From positions 1 to 64,000 of the forward strand of contig JACJXH010000005.1 of the NCBI GenBank assembly GCA_020636745.1: a DNA stretch of 64,000 nucleotides, read 5' to 3'. The notes under the pieces are model-generated. The model searched no databases. It saw only the letters and a program-made list of their open reading frames with translations, and had not been told where the DNA came from. The translations under genes were made by a program, and so were the position numbers. Shown here piece by piece: positions 25,561 to 34,228 of this stretch (position 1 is its first letter; every line of letters begins with the position of its first letter). Origin of the DNA: Lentimicrobiaceae bacterium. Lineage in GTDB: Bacteria; Bacteroidota; Bacteroidia; Bacteroidales; Lentimicrobiaceae.

Positions 25561-26175
25561 TTAATGGAAGTGCTTCCGGTTTTCGGGTATCTGCCTGTAA
25601 AAATTACAATCTTCAATTTCTTTGCTAAATGCCAGCCAATCAATCATTTCAAGCGCTGCTTCATGACTCAGACTATCCATTTGGGTACGACAAGTTACAT
25701 GAAACTTTTTGCTTTTTGCTGACTTAGCCTGATCTGATTCCAGGTCAGCCTTACCCATCTCACGTTGTAAAATATTTTCCTTCAGCTCAATATCAGCCAT
25801 CGCCTCAGTATCAGAAACATAGATAAAAATAACCCTCACATGTTTAAAGTAGCCGGATTGAAGGAAAGGCAGAAATCCCCAGAAACTAGATCGTTTGAGA
25901 CGCCTGCTGCTTGAAAAGATATTCAGCCGGTTATTCAATTTTGACTCTTTTTCGCGTCCTTCCATTTTTCCGAAAGGTTGCCGCTGTGCAGCCGGCAAAA
26001 GATTGACCCGGGAAATCAGGCCATGAAGGTCTTGAACAAACGCCAGGTACAATTCGCCATATTTGGCAAAATTCTCCTGTATCCTGGTGTACTTCTGTTG
26101 AATCCTTTCCGATCTTGAAATGGATTCATCCGGTGGCTTTTGAAATTTTTCGGCTTCTTCTAACCAATGTGGCAT
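25561..26175 (-). CDS. Hypothetical protein upstream of beta-oxidation genes
   Basis: A 204-residue protein without recognised domain. It is rich in charged residues and mostly helical by appearance (SERIQQKYTRIQENFAKYGE; LKENILQREMGKADLE), with one short hydrophobic strand pair (FWGFLPFL; VRVIFIYVS). There is no signal peptide or membrane helix. It lies 84 bp before the enoyl-CoA hydratase on the same strand. CAAACCTA at 26195-26202 gives a minus-strand TAGGTTTG -7 match just upstream. No function is proposed. Confidence 0.65.
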   Translation of the reverse strand: MPHWLEEAEKFQKPPDESISRSERIQQKYTRIQENFAKYGELYLAFVQDLHGLISRVNLLPAAQRQPFGKMEGREKESKLNNRLNIFSSSRRLKRSSFWGFLPFLQSGYFKHVRVIFIYVSDTEAMADIELKENILQREMGKADLESDQAKSAKSKKFHVTCRTQMDSLSHEAALEMIDWLAFSKEIEDCNFYRQIPENRKHFH

Positions 26176-26355
26176 CGTAAACAGAATTGGTTTTCAAACC
26201 TAATACAAATTCTGATGTTAACATATAAAAAGACGAAAAAATATATGCACCTGGTGCTGTTTTTCCCCGGATAATTGATAGTTTATGCTTAATTTTCGTG
26301 CAACTAAGCAACAATTTTATTGTTTTCAGTATCACCCATTAACTCATTCAAACTC

Positions 26356-26775
26356 ATGCTTACCACTTTAACACTTGAACAAATGAATGCCCTGTCGGAA
26401 GGCACCCTGATGCAACAACTGGGCATTGTATATACTGAAATAGGGCCTGATTATCTTTGTGGTTCCATGCCCGTTGACCGCCGCACCAAACAGCCGGCCG
26501 GCCTGTTGCATGGAGGCGCCTCTGCAGCGCTGGCCGAAACGCTGGGAAGCATGGGTTCCATGTCAATAGTTGACCTGGAAAAACAGTCTATTGTGGGTAT
26601 TGAGGTGAATGCCAATCATATCAGAAGTGTAACAGAAGGTCATGTGCACGGGAAAGCCACACTGGTCATGCGTTCGAGAAAACTGCATGTATGGGAAATA
26701 AAAATCACCAATGATGCAGGCAGCCTTGTTTGCCTCTCCAGGCTAACGATTATGGTTTTGAATAAAGACAAATAA
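26356..26775 (+). CDS. menI: 1,4-dihydroxy-2-naphthoyl-CoA thioesterase
   Basis: A 139-residue hotdog-fold thioesterase, very close to the E. coli MenI/YdiI pattern: MPVDRRTKQPAGLLHGGASA with H52 and the catalytic E61 (LAETLGSMGS), then IVGIEVNANHIRS and a final LSRLTIMVL. It releases 1,4-dihydroxy-2-naphthoate from its CoA ester in menaquinone synthesis. ATG 26356 is chosen because it begins the family-like LTLEQMNALSEGT; a longer reading to 26320 does not match. It is the first gene of the men operon and is 12 bp from menF. Confidence 0.9.
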   Translation: MLTTLTLEQMNALSEGTLMQQLGIVYTEIGPDYLCGSMPVDRRTKQPAGLLHGGASAALAETLGSMGSMSIVDLEKQSIVGIEVNANHIRSVTEGHVHGKATLVMRSRKLHVWEIKITNDAGSLVCLSRLTIMVLNKDK

Positions 26776-26787
26776 GCCCGTTTTTCT

Positions 26788-27891
26788 ATGTTGGAATCAA
26801 AAAAAAGAAGCATAACAGGTTTAAGAGAATCATTTCTTGAAACCGGACGTGCGTTTGTGACCTATCGTTTCCCGGGGACAACGGAACAGATGATTATGTC
26901 GGGCCATGTTAATTTATTGCCCGAAAACAATTTCAGCCATCTGATATCAGGCAGGCTTGGTTTTCTGATGGCTGGCTTTAACAGCTCCACACCGCCACTC
27001 TGGCTGGAAGCAGATTATTTCAGTCGTTATCCTGCAAGCGAAAAACTTCAACCGGCACCAATTTCCGAAACTTTACCGCTATTGCCCCTGATTGATGTTT
27101 ATGAAGTATCTGAAACAGACTATATTCAACAAGTTGAAAAGGTCACAACTGAGTTAAAGAGCGGTAAAGCCGGAAAAGTAGTTTTATCCCGAATGATGAC
27201 TACCCCTTTTGAAAACCCCTATTCTGCCCCTGCTTTGTTCGACTGGCTTTGTCATACACACCAGGAGGCTTTTGTTTATCTGGCATTTTTACCTCCGCAT
27301 GGTCTCTGGATGGGCGCTACACCGGAAAAACTCCTGACTTATAAAGAACAAACCGTATCAACCATGGCCCTTGCAGGTACACGCAAAGTACAATCATCAA
27401 ACGAGTGGACCAGAAAAGAATATTCAGAGCACGCCTTTGTATCCAGTTATATTCAAGAAAAACTCGAAAAAACACACTGCATTAACATTGAGCATTCAGC
27501 GCCATACACGGTGAGGGCAGGCAAGGCTGAACATCTGAGAACTGATTTCACCGCAAAATGTTCACGCCATCAGGCCGCTGAATTGATAAAAGAGCTGCAC
27601 CCGACACCGGCAGTTTGTGGCATGCCTGTGAATGAAGCCTTAAGAATTATCGGCCAGACAGAAAGCCATGAGCGATCTTACTATACCGGCTTTCTGGGCC
27701 CGGTTGGGAATGAAACCATCAACCTGTTTGTTAACCTTCGCTGTATGCAGCTTATCAAAGAAAAAGCCATTATTTATGCCGGAGGAGGCCTCACTGCCGA
27801 TTCAAATCCACAGGCAGAATGGGACGAAACCGTACTTAAAAGCGGAACCATGATGGCTGCAATCGAAAAAATGCGGAATTTAGCAAACTGA
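26788..27891 (+). CDS. menF: Isochorismate synthase
   Basis: A 367-residue chorismate-binding enzyme that converts chorismate to isochorismate, the entry step of classical menaquinone synthesis. The C-terminal signature IIYAGGGLTADSNPQAEWDET with the catalytic acidic residues, TPEKLLT and STMALAGTRKV are typical of MenF/EntC/DhbC. The full-length size and location between menI and menD identify it as MenF and not a salicylate or siderophore paralog. Spacing to menD is 10 bp. Confidence 0.95.
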   Translation: MLESKKRSITGLRESFLETGRAFVTYRFPGTTEQMIMSGHVNLLPENNFSHLISGRLGFLMAGFNSSTPPLWLEADYFSRYPASEKLQPAPISETLPLLPLIDVYEVSETDYIQQVEKVTTELKSGKAGKVVLSRMMTTPFENPYSAPALFDWLCHTHQEAFVYLAFLPPHGLWMGATPEKLLTYKEQTVSTMALAGTRKVQSSNEWTRKEYSEHAFVSSYIQEKLEKTHCINIEHSAPYTVRAGKAEHLRTDFTAKCSRHQAAELIKELHPTPAVCGMPVNEALRIIGQTESHERSYYTGFLGPVGNETINLFVNLRCMQLIKEKAIIYAGGGLTADSNPQAEWDETVLKSGTMMAAIEKMRNLAN

Positions 27892-27901
27892 TTTCAATGC
27901 C

Positions 27902-29596
27902 ATGAGTAAAGAAAAGGAACAAATAAGCCTGCTTGCCGTTTTAATGGCAGAAAAAGGCATTTCAAACATTGTAGTCTCACCCGGCTCGCGCAATGCGCCA
28001 GCAATTATCATGTTGGCACAACATCAGAAACTCAACCTTATCAGCATTGCTGATGAGCGTAGTGCCGGATTCTTTGCCTTAGGCATAGCGCTGAAATCTC
28101 AAAAGCCGGTTGCATTGCTTTGTACCTCGGGCAGTGCCGCACTCAATTACGCCCCGGCCATTGCTGAAGCATATTACCAAAAAGTCCCGCTCCTGGTAAT
28201 TACTGCTGACCGGCCTGTTGAATGGATAGATCAGGGAGATGGCCAAACCATCAGGCAGGAAAGAATTTTTGCCAATTATATCCGAAAAAGTTTCAATCTG
28301 CCGGTCTCAACGGAGAAGCCGGAAAATATCTGGTTTGCGACACGTATCATTAACGAAGCCATTGACAGATGCTTATTTCCGGCAGCCGGGCCGGTGCATA
28401 TAAACCTGCCTTTGGCCGAACCACTTTATCAAATTGATGCCAGTAGTTATCTGACTCAGGCCGCTATTATCAGCATGGCCGGTATTGAAAGCAAACTCCC
28501 AGCCAAACAGCTTGCCGTCGTGGCTGAAACCTGGAACAATGCCGCATCTAAACTTATACTGGTCGGGCAGCTGCAACCTTCTGAGCTTTTACAGGACAGT
28601 TTAAACCATCTGGCTAATGATCCATCGGTCATTGTACTCACCGAAACAACATCCAATCTTTCAAACCAGGGCTTTATTGCATGCATCGATCAGGTAATTG
28701 ACGGCCTGAATGAAACAGAGAAAGCCCAGATAAAACCCGAAATACTTCTTACATTCGGCGGAGCCGTAGTTTCAAAAAAGGTAAAAGCACTGCTGCGCAA
28801 ATTGAAGCCAGCTGCACACTGGCATATCAGCAACGACCCTGAAGAATTTTATCAGGACACTTACCAGTCGCTTAGTTTACACATACCCGTTTCAGCTGAA
28901 TCATTTCTGACACAACTTTCAGCCAATACACAACAAAAAGAGAGCCCTTACCGTGAGCGGTGGAACAGCTTAAAGCTTATAAGAAATAAGAAACACCTGC
29001 AGTATATAAATTCTCTTGACTTTTGCGACATGCAGGTTTTTGACATGCTCTTCAAGCACATACCTGCCGGCACTGATATACATCTGGCTAACAGCACTCC
29101 TGTAAGATATGCGCAACTTTTTGAGCACAAAAACAAATACTGCTTTTTTGCAAACCGGGGCACAAGCGGAATTGATGGTTGCGTATCTACAGCGGCAGGA
29201 GCTGCCTATGTGGCAGATAAACCAGTTAGTGTGATTACAGGCGACATTGGCTTTTTTTATGACAGCAATGCGCTTTGGAACCAAAATCTGAACACCTGTT
29301 TCCGCATCATCATTATCAATAACGGAGGTGGAAATATATTCAGAATAATTGACGGACCATCTGATTACGATCAGCTCGAGACTTTTATTGAAACCGCGCA
29401 CCAACACACAGCAGAAGGGCTGGCTCACAATTTTGGCCTCCGGTATTTTAAGGCTGACAGTCAATCTTCGCTCAGCCTTGCTTTGAATGAGTTTTACAAT
29501 TACAATAATGCCGGAGCCGCAATGCTCGAAATAATAACACCAAACATATTAAGTGCTAAAGTGTTAAAAGATTACTTTAAATACATGCATACATGA
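27902..29596 (+). CDS. menD: SEPHCHC synthase (MenD)
   Basis: A 564-residue thiamine diphosphate-dependent enzyme that joins isochorismate and 2-oxoglutarate. The N-terminal pattern NIVVSPGSRNAPAI and DERSAGFFALGIA carry the substrate arginine and the cofactor-activating glutamate (E52). The C-terminal cofactor motif is GDIGFFYDSNALW with IIINNGGGNIF. The length matches the family. The stop overlaps the menB start by four bases (ATGA), so translation is coupled. Confidence 0.96.
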   Translation: MSKEKEQISLLAVLMAEKGISNIVVSPGSRNAPAIIMLAQHQKLNLISIADERSAGFFALGIALKSQKPVALLCTSGSAALNYAPAIAEAYYQKVPLLVITADRPVEWIDQGDGQTIRQERIFANYIRKSFNLPVSTEKPENIWFATRIINEAIDRCLFPAAGPVHINLPLAEPLYQIDASSYLTQAAIISMAGIESKLPAKQLAVVAETWNNAASKLILVGQLQPSELLQDSLNHLANDPSVIVLTETTSNLSNQGFIACIDQVIDGLNETEKAQIKPEILLTFGGAVVSKKVKALLRKLKPAAHWHISNDPEEFYQDTYQSLSLHIPVSAESFLTQLSANTQQKESPYRERWNSLKLIRNKKHLQYINSLDFCDMQVFDMLFKHIPAGTDIHLANSTPVRYAQLFEHKNKYCFFANRGTSGIDGCVSTAAGAAYVADKPVSVITGDIGFFYDSNALWNQNLNTCFRIIIINNGGGNIFRIIDGPSDYDQLETFIETAHQHTAEGLAHNFGLRYFKADSQSSLSLALNEFYNYNNAGAAMLEIITPNILSAKVLKDYFKYMHT

Positions 29597-30417
29597 CAAC
29601 AACAAGAAACTGGACAACAATAAAGACTTACGAAGAGATCAAGTTCGATTTTTTTGAAGGTATCGCCCGTATCACCATCAATCGCCCACGCTATCATAAT
29701 GCTTTTACCCCTGACACGGTAAATGAGATGATTGACGCCATGCGATACAGTCGCGAAGCAGATGAGATTGGAGTAGTCGTCATTACCGGCGAAGGAGACA
29801 AGGCCTTTTGCAGCGGTGGCGACCAAAACATTAAAGGAGTTGGCGGCTATGTGGGCAAGGATGGCATCCCGCGCCTCAATGTTCTCGACCTTCAGAAACT
29901 CATCAGATCATTGCCCAAACCGGTAGTGGCCATGGTTAATGGTTATGCCATCGGCGGCGGCCATGTATTACATGTCGTATGCGATTTGAGTATCGCTTCA
30001 GAAAATGCCATTTTCGGCCAAACCGGGCCAAAAGTAGGCAGTTTTGACGGTGGATTTGGATCATCTTACCTCGCCCGTATAGTTGGTCAGAAAAAAGCGC
30101 GTGAAATCTGGTTTCTGTGCAGGCAATATTCAGCCCGGGAGGCACTGGAAATGGGACTCGTAAACAAAGTTGTACCTTTCAGTCAACTCGAAGACGAAGT
30201 AGTAGACTGGTGTAAAACAATGATGGAAAGAAGTCCGTTGGCTTTACGCATGCTCAAAATGTCGATGAATGCAGAACTTGACGGACAAACCGGTATTCAG
30301 GAGCTGGCAGGTAATGCCACACTTCTCTATTATCTTACCGAAGAAGCCCAGGAAGGGAAGCATGCATTTCTTGAAAAACGCAAACCTGATTTCAGCAAGT
30401 TCCCGAAGTTCCCTTGA
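29593..30417 (+). CDS. menB: 1,4-dihydroxy-2-naphthoyl-CoA synthase
   Basis: A 274-residue crotonase-fold enzyme that closes the second ring of the naphthoquinone. The MenB-specific features FCSGGDQNIKGVGGYVG, GGGHVLHVVCDLSIA, GQTGPKVGSFDGGFGSSYLA and WFLCRQYSAREALEMGLVN distinguish it from the enoyl-CoA hydratase in the neighbouring operon. It overlaps menD by four bases and is followed after 17 bp by menA. Confidence 0.97.
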   Translation: MTTTRNWTTIKTYEEIKFDFFEGIARITINRPRYHNAFTPDTVNEMIDAMRYSREADEIGVVVITGEGDKAFCSGGDQNIKGVGGYVGKDGIPRLNVLDLQKLIRSLPKPVVAMVNGYAIGGGHVLHVVCDLSIASENAIFGQTGPKVGSFDGGFGSSYLARIVGQKKAREIWFLCRQYSAREALEMGLVNKVVPFSQLEDEVVDWCKTMMERSPLALRMLKMSMNAELDGQTGIQELAGNATLLYYLTEEAQEGKHAFLEKRKPDFSKFPKFP

Positions 30418-30434
30418 TTACGGGCCATAATAAG

Positions 30435-31343
30435 ATGACAAAAAATAAATTAAATGCCTGGGTTCACGCCATTCGGTTGCGTACGCTGCCTTTGGCTTTT
30501 TCAAGTTCGCTGCTCGGAAGTTTTATCGCTTATTTCGACCAGTCCTTTAAGTGGAGTGTACTTTGGATGGCTTTACTTACCACGCTGTTTTTACAGATTC
30601 TGTCTAACCTGGCCAATGATTACGGTGATTCTAAAAACGGAGCCGACAACAGCGAAAGAGTTGGTCCGCAAAGGGCAGTGCAGAGTGGCATTATCACAGC
30701 CAAAGAAATGCGCATTGCAGTTATCATGACCAGTTTACTTGCATTTATATCCGGCATTTTGCTTATCGGAGCCGGCATCGGATTTTCTGTATCGCTCAAG
30801 TGGCTTATGTTTTTGCTGCTTGGCATAGGGGCACTCGGTGCGGCCATCAATTACACAGTAGGCAAAAAACCATACGGCTATATGGGGTTTGGCGATTTAT
30901 TTGTCTTTCTGTTTTTTGGATTAACAGGTGTTTTAGGCACTTACTACCTGCATACCGGCCAGTTTTATGCAGGCCTGTTACTCCCGGCAACTGCCATGGG
31001 GTTATTAAGCACTGCAGTACTCAACCTTAACAATATGCGCGATGTTGAAGGTGACGGGCGTGCAGGCAAACGCACGCTGGTTGTAATCATGGGACCTTCA
31101 ATGGCCCGCGTTTATCATCTGCTGCTGATCATCGGAGCTCCGCTTGCTTTAACGGGCTATACCCTGCTGAATTATCGCGGGCCCGGGCAATTTATCTTCC
31201 TGATTACTTTGCCGGTTCTGTTGTTGCATCTGAAGGTGGTTTTCAGAACCAAAGAACCTTCAGCGCTCGACCCTCAGCTTAAAAGACTGGCACTTACTAC
31301 TTTTGCAACAGTCATTATTTTTGGTTTCGGTATGATTATCTGA
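30435..31343 (+). CDS. menA: 1,4-dihydroxy-2-naphthoate prenyltransferase
   Basis: A 302-residue UbiA-family membrane enzyme that attaches the polyprenyl tail. The first prenyl diphosphate motif is NLANDYGDSKNGAD (N61, D62, D65, D71); the second is NNMRDVEGDGRAGKRTL. About eight or nine hydrophobic helices are visible. The ATG at 30435 begins MTKNKLNAWVHAIRLRTLPL as in the family; a TTG at 30414 overlapping menB could extend it by seven residues but is less likely. The stop shares one base with the menC start. Confidence 0.95.
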   Translation: MTKNKLNAWVHAIRLRTLPLAFSSSLLGSFIAYFDQSFKWSVLWMALLTTLFLQILSNLANDYGDSKNGADNSERVGPQRAVQSGIITAKEMRIAVIMTSLLAFISGILLIGAGIGFSVSLKWLMFLLLGIGALGAAINYTVGKKPYGYMGFGDLFVFLFFGLTGVLGTYYLHTGQFYAGLLLPATAMGLLSTAVLNLNNMRDVEGDGRAGKRTLVVIMGPSMARVYHLLLIIGAPLALTGYTLLNYRGPGQFIFLITLPVLLLHLKVVFRTKEPSALDPQLKRLALTTFATVIIFGFGMII

Positions 31344-32395
31344 TGATAAACGCAAGGTACACAAAGTACAGTCTTCATTTCAGGACGCCCGCAGGTACGT
31401 CCCGGGGTACACTATTGAGTAAGGACAGTTGGTTTATCCTGGTGAATGATGATATGCATCCTCAAATAACCGGAATAGGTGAATGCAGCATCCTGAAAGG
31501 CCTCAGTATGGATGACCGGCCTGATATTGAAGATATGCTGAAGCTGATTTGTGCCGCACCCCTGGAAATATGGGAAAGAAGAGATAGTGCTCTTGCTGAA
31601 TGGCCGGCACTTCGCTCAGGCCTTGAAATGGCCCTGCTCGATTTGAAAAACGGTGGACAACAATTACTTTTTCCCTCTGCATTTACACAGTCCCTAAAAT
31701 CAATTCCCATCAACGGGCTGGTGTGGATGGGCCAACCGGATTATATGCTTCAGCAGATTGATGAAAAAATAAACAGTGGTTTCAGGGTCATTAAAATGAA
31801 AATCGGAGCCATTGATTTTAATGAAGAGCTCCATTTGCTCAGCTATATCAGGAATCAGTACAATAAATCAGCGATTGAAATCAGGGTTGATGCCAACGGC
31901 GCCTTTGCTCCGGAAGAAGCACCTGACAAGCTCAATCAGCTGGCACGTTTCGACATTCACTCCATTGAGCAGCCCATCAAAGCCGGCCAGTTTGCAATAA
32001 TGGCTGAATTATGCAGGCAATCACCCATTCCCATAGCTCTTGACGAAGAATTGATTGGTATTCCATCCCATCATCAGGCGAAAGCATTACTTCAAACAAT
32101 TCATCCACAATATATTATCCTTAAACCTTCATTATTAGGCGGCTTCGAAGCATCAGAAAAATGGATAAAACTGGCTGACGATTTGGGTATTGGTTGGTGG
32201 GTAACCTCAGCCCTTGAATCAAACATTGGATTGAATGCCATTGCGCAGTGGACAGCCACGCTTAACAGCTCCATGCCGCAGGGGCTGGGTACCGGCAGTT
32301 TGTTCACCAACAATATTCCAGCGCCTCTGAAAATAAAAAACGGCGCTTTACATGCCGAAAGCAGCATCTCATGGGATGTATCAGCCATACTTTAA
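31343..32395 (+). CDS. menC: o-Succinylbenzoate synthase
   Basis: A 350-residue enolase-superfamily enzyme that dehydrates SHCHC to o-succinylbenzoate. The catalytic set is visible: K151/K153 in IKMKIGA, metal ligands D183 (VDANGAF), E209 (SIEQPIKAG) and D234 (ALDEELIG), and the second lysine K261 in ILKPSLLGGF. Start at TGATG overlapping menA by one base. It precedes menE by 12 bp. Confidence 0.94.
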   Translation: MINARYTKYSLHFRTPAGTSRGTLLSKDSWFILVNDDMHPQITGIGECSILKGLSMDDRPDIEDMLKLICAAPLEIWERRDSALAEWPALRSGLEMALLDLKNGGQQLLFPSAFTQSLKSIPINGLVWMGQPDYMLQQIDEKINSGFRVIKMKIGAIDFNEELHLLSYIRNQYNKSAIEIRVDANGAFAPEEAPDKLNQLARFDIHSIEQPIKAGQFAIMAELCRQSPIPIALDEELIGIPSHHQAKALLQTIHPQYIILKPSLLGGFEASEKWIKLADDLGIGWWVTSALESNIGLNAIAQWTATLNSSMPQGLGTGSLFTNNIPAPLKIKNGALHAESSISWDVSAIL

Positions 32396-32407
32396 CCCGA
32401 ATCCACC

Positions 32408-33508
32408 ATGTTTGATATTCCTGACAAACTTATTTTAAACGGGCAGACCTACAAGGGGAAAACACTGCTGCAACTGGCAGCAGATCTACAAGCCAAAGAA
32501 AAAACAGAGCAGGAAAAATCACTGGGAAAATTCATCAGCCATTGGGTTGACAAGCAAGATTTTGTTAAAGTGAAAACATCAGGTTCTACCGGGAAGCCTA
32601 AAATAATTAAGCTGAAGAAAAGCGCCCTGTTGGCCTCAGCCTCCATGACCACGGGCTTTCTCCGGCTCAATTCCGGACAAACAGCACTGCTGTGCCTGAA
32701 TACACATTTTATTGCAGGTATCATGATGGTGGTGAGGGCCATGCAAATGGAATTAAATTTAATAACAGTCGCACCCGATGGATTCCCGCTAAACAACCTG
32801 CCCGACAACCAACCGGTTGACTTTGCAGCTATGGTGCCCGCTCAGGTTTTTAACTCAATAAACCACCCCGCATCAAGGCGCAAACTGGAATCTATTGGCA
32901 CGCTGATTATCGGCGGCGCGCCAATAAGTCCCTCACTTGAAGAATCAATAGCGGGCTTATCCGGCAAAATTTATGCAACGTTTGGCATGACAGAAACCAT
33001 TTCGCACATTGCCCTTCGCAGAATTAATGGCCCTGAAAGGAAAGAAACCTACACCTTATTGCCAGACATCACCATGGAAACCGATGAGCGGGGATGTCTT
33101 ATTGCCTGTGTTCCATACCTTGATGAGAGCAGGATTGTAACCAATGACCTTATCAGAATAGAAACGCCCACAACGTTTCAATGGCTGGGGCGGGCCGACA
33201 ATGTCATCAACAGTGGTGGCTTAAAGTTGATACCTGAAGAAATTGAAAAAAAAATAACGCCCTTTTTGACTTCGCGTTTCTTTATTGCGGCTCAGCCCGA
33301 TACCAAGCTTGGCGAAATACCGGTTCTCATCATTGAATCTGCAACGCCGGTTTCAGCATCTGAAAAAGAAGCCTTGCTGAGCAGAATAAAAACAGTGCTT
33401 GCCAAAAGTGAATTGCCAAAATACATATGGCAATCCAGTCAGTTTGCTGAAACAAGCAACGGAAAAATTAACCGCTCGAAGAGCGTTGAGAATCTGCAGG
33501 CCAGGTAA
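32408..33508 (+). CDS. menE: o-Succinylbenzoate-CoA ligase
   Basis: A 366-residue adenylate-forming enzyme, shorter than many MenE proteins (~450-490) but of the size usual in Bacteroidota. The P-loop TSGSTGKPK, ATFGMTETISHIALR and the hinge GRADNVINSGGLKLIPEEIE are all present, with the terminal catalytic lysine region GKINRSK. It activates o-succinylbenzoate with CoA for MenB. It is the last gene of the men operon and ends 4 bp from the convergent tsaB stop. Confidence 0.93.
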   Translation: MFDIPDKLILNGQTYKGKTLLQLAADLQAKEKTEQEKSLGKFISHWVDKQDFVKVKTSGSTGKPKIIKLKKSALLASASMTTGFLRLNSGQTALLCLNTHFIAGIMMVVRAMQMELNLITVAPDGFPLNNLPDNQPVDFAAMVPAQVFNSINHPASRRKLESIGTLIIGGAPISPSLEESIAGLSGKIYATFGMTETISHIALRRINGPERKETYTLLPDITMETDERGCLIACVPYLDESRIVTNDLIRIETPTTFQWLGRADNVINSGGLKLIPEEIEKKITPFLTSRFFIAAQPDTKLGEIPVLIIESATPVSASEKEALLSRIKTVLAKSELPKYIWQSSQFAETSNGKINRSKSVENLQAR

Positions 33509-33512
33509 ACAA

Positions 33513-34217
33513 TTAAAACAGCCCCTTCACTTTAGGCTTGCCGGCAATAAAATCTTTGAGATAAAAAGGCTCAAAATAAGCCACATCTTCAAAAGCACCT
33601 GAATGAAATTGTCGTTGCGCTATCTGATTCATATATGCCGACGACACTGTAAAATTATCTTGAAAAGTGATGTTCGGGTGATGGAGCACTTCGCGACATT
33701 TATCAGCGCCATCTCCTGCAATAATCAAATGATATCCGGCCAACAAATCGTTAAACGAATCACCTGTAATAACACTGGCGGCAGTTTCACTTACCACTTG
33801 CAGTTGTTCGTCAAAAACAGCGGTGTACACTTCCATGCGGCGGGCATCAATCATGGGAACATACAAAACCGGCAACTGAAAACTGAGTTCCTTTGATTTC
33901 TGCTTCATCCCGCAGGCCATGCTTTCAAGAGTAGAGATACCAATAAGTGGTTTATCAAGCGCATAACATAAACCTTTGGCTGTTGACACGCCAATGCGCA
34001 AGCCTGTGTACGAACCAGGGCCTTTGCTTACAGCTACAGCATCAAGCTGACGTTTGTCCACGCCTGTTTCTTTCAGTATCTCATCAATAAAAACAGCCAC
34101 CACTCGTGCGTGAGAATTTACCTCGCTGCTTTCTCTGATGGCGAGAATATCATTTTCATTTGTTAAACTCACACTGCAAACTGAAGTTGCAGTTTCAATA
34201 TTCAGGATCAAAGCCAT
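33513..34217 (-). CDS. tsaB: tRNA threonylcarbamoyladenosine protein TsaB
   Basis: A 234-residue ASKHA-fold protein of the t6A-forming TsaB-TsaD-TsaE complex, which modifies A37 of ANN-decoding tRNAs. Conserved N-terminal segments LNIETATSVCSVSL, NSHARV, VSKGPGSYTGLRIG and TAKGLCYAL are visible; TsaB is the scaffold partner of TsaD and lacks the metal site. It is 11 bp downstream of the membrane fusion protein gene, on the same strand, so transcription may be shared. Confidence 0.93.
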   Translation of the reverse strand: MALILNIETATSVCSVSLTNENDILAIRESSEVNSHARVVAVFIDEILKETGVDKRQLDAVAVSKGPGSYTGLRIGVSTAKGLCYALDKPLIGISTLESMACGMKQKSKELSFQLPVLYVPMIDARRMEVYTAVFDEQLQVVSETAASVITGDSFNDLLAGYHLIIAGDGADKCREVLHHPNITFQDNFTVSSAYMNQIAQRQFHSGAFEDVAYFEPFYLKDFIAGKPKVKGLF

Positions 34218-34228
34218 TTTCTTACCAA

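Noticed and set aside
29593..30417. Second enoyl-CoA hydratase
   Set aside because: The crotonase fold is shared, but the GQTGPKVGSFDGGFGSS and GGDQNIKG features and the men operon context identify MenB.
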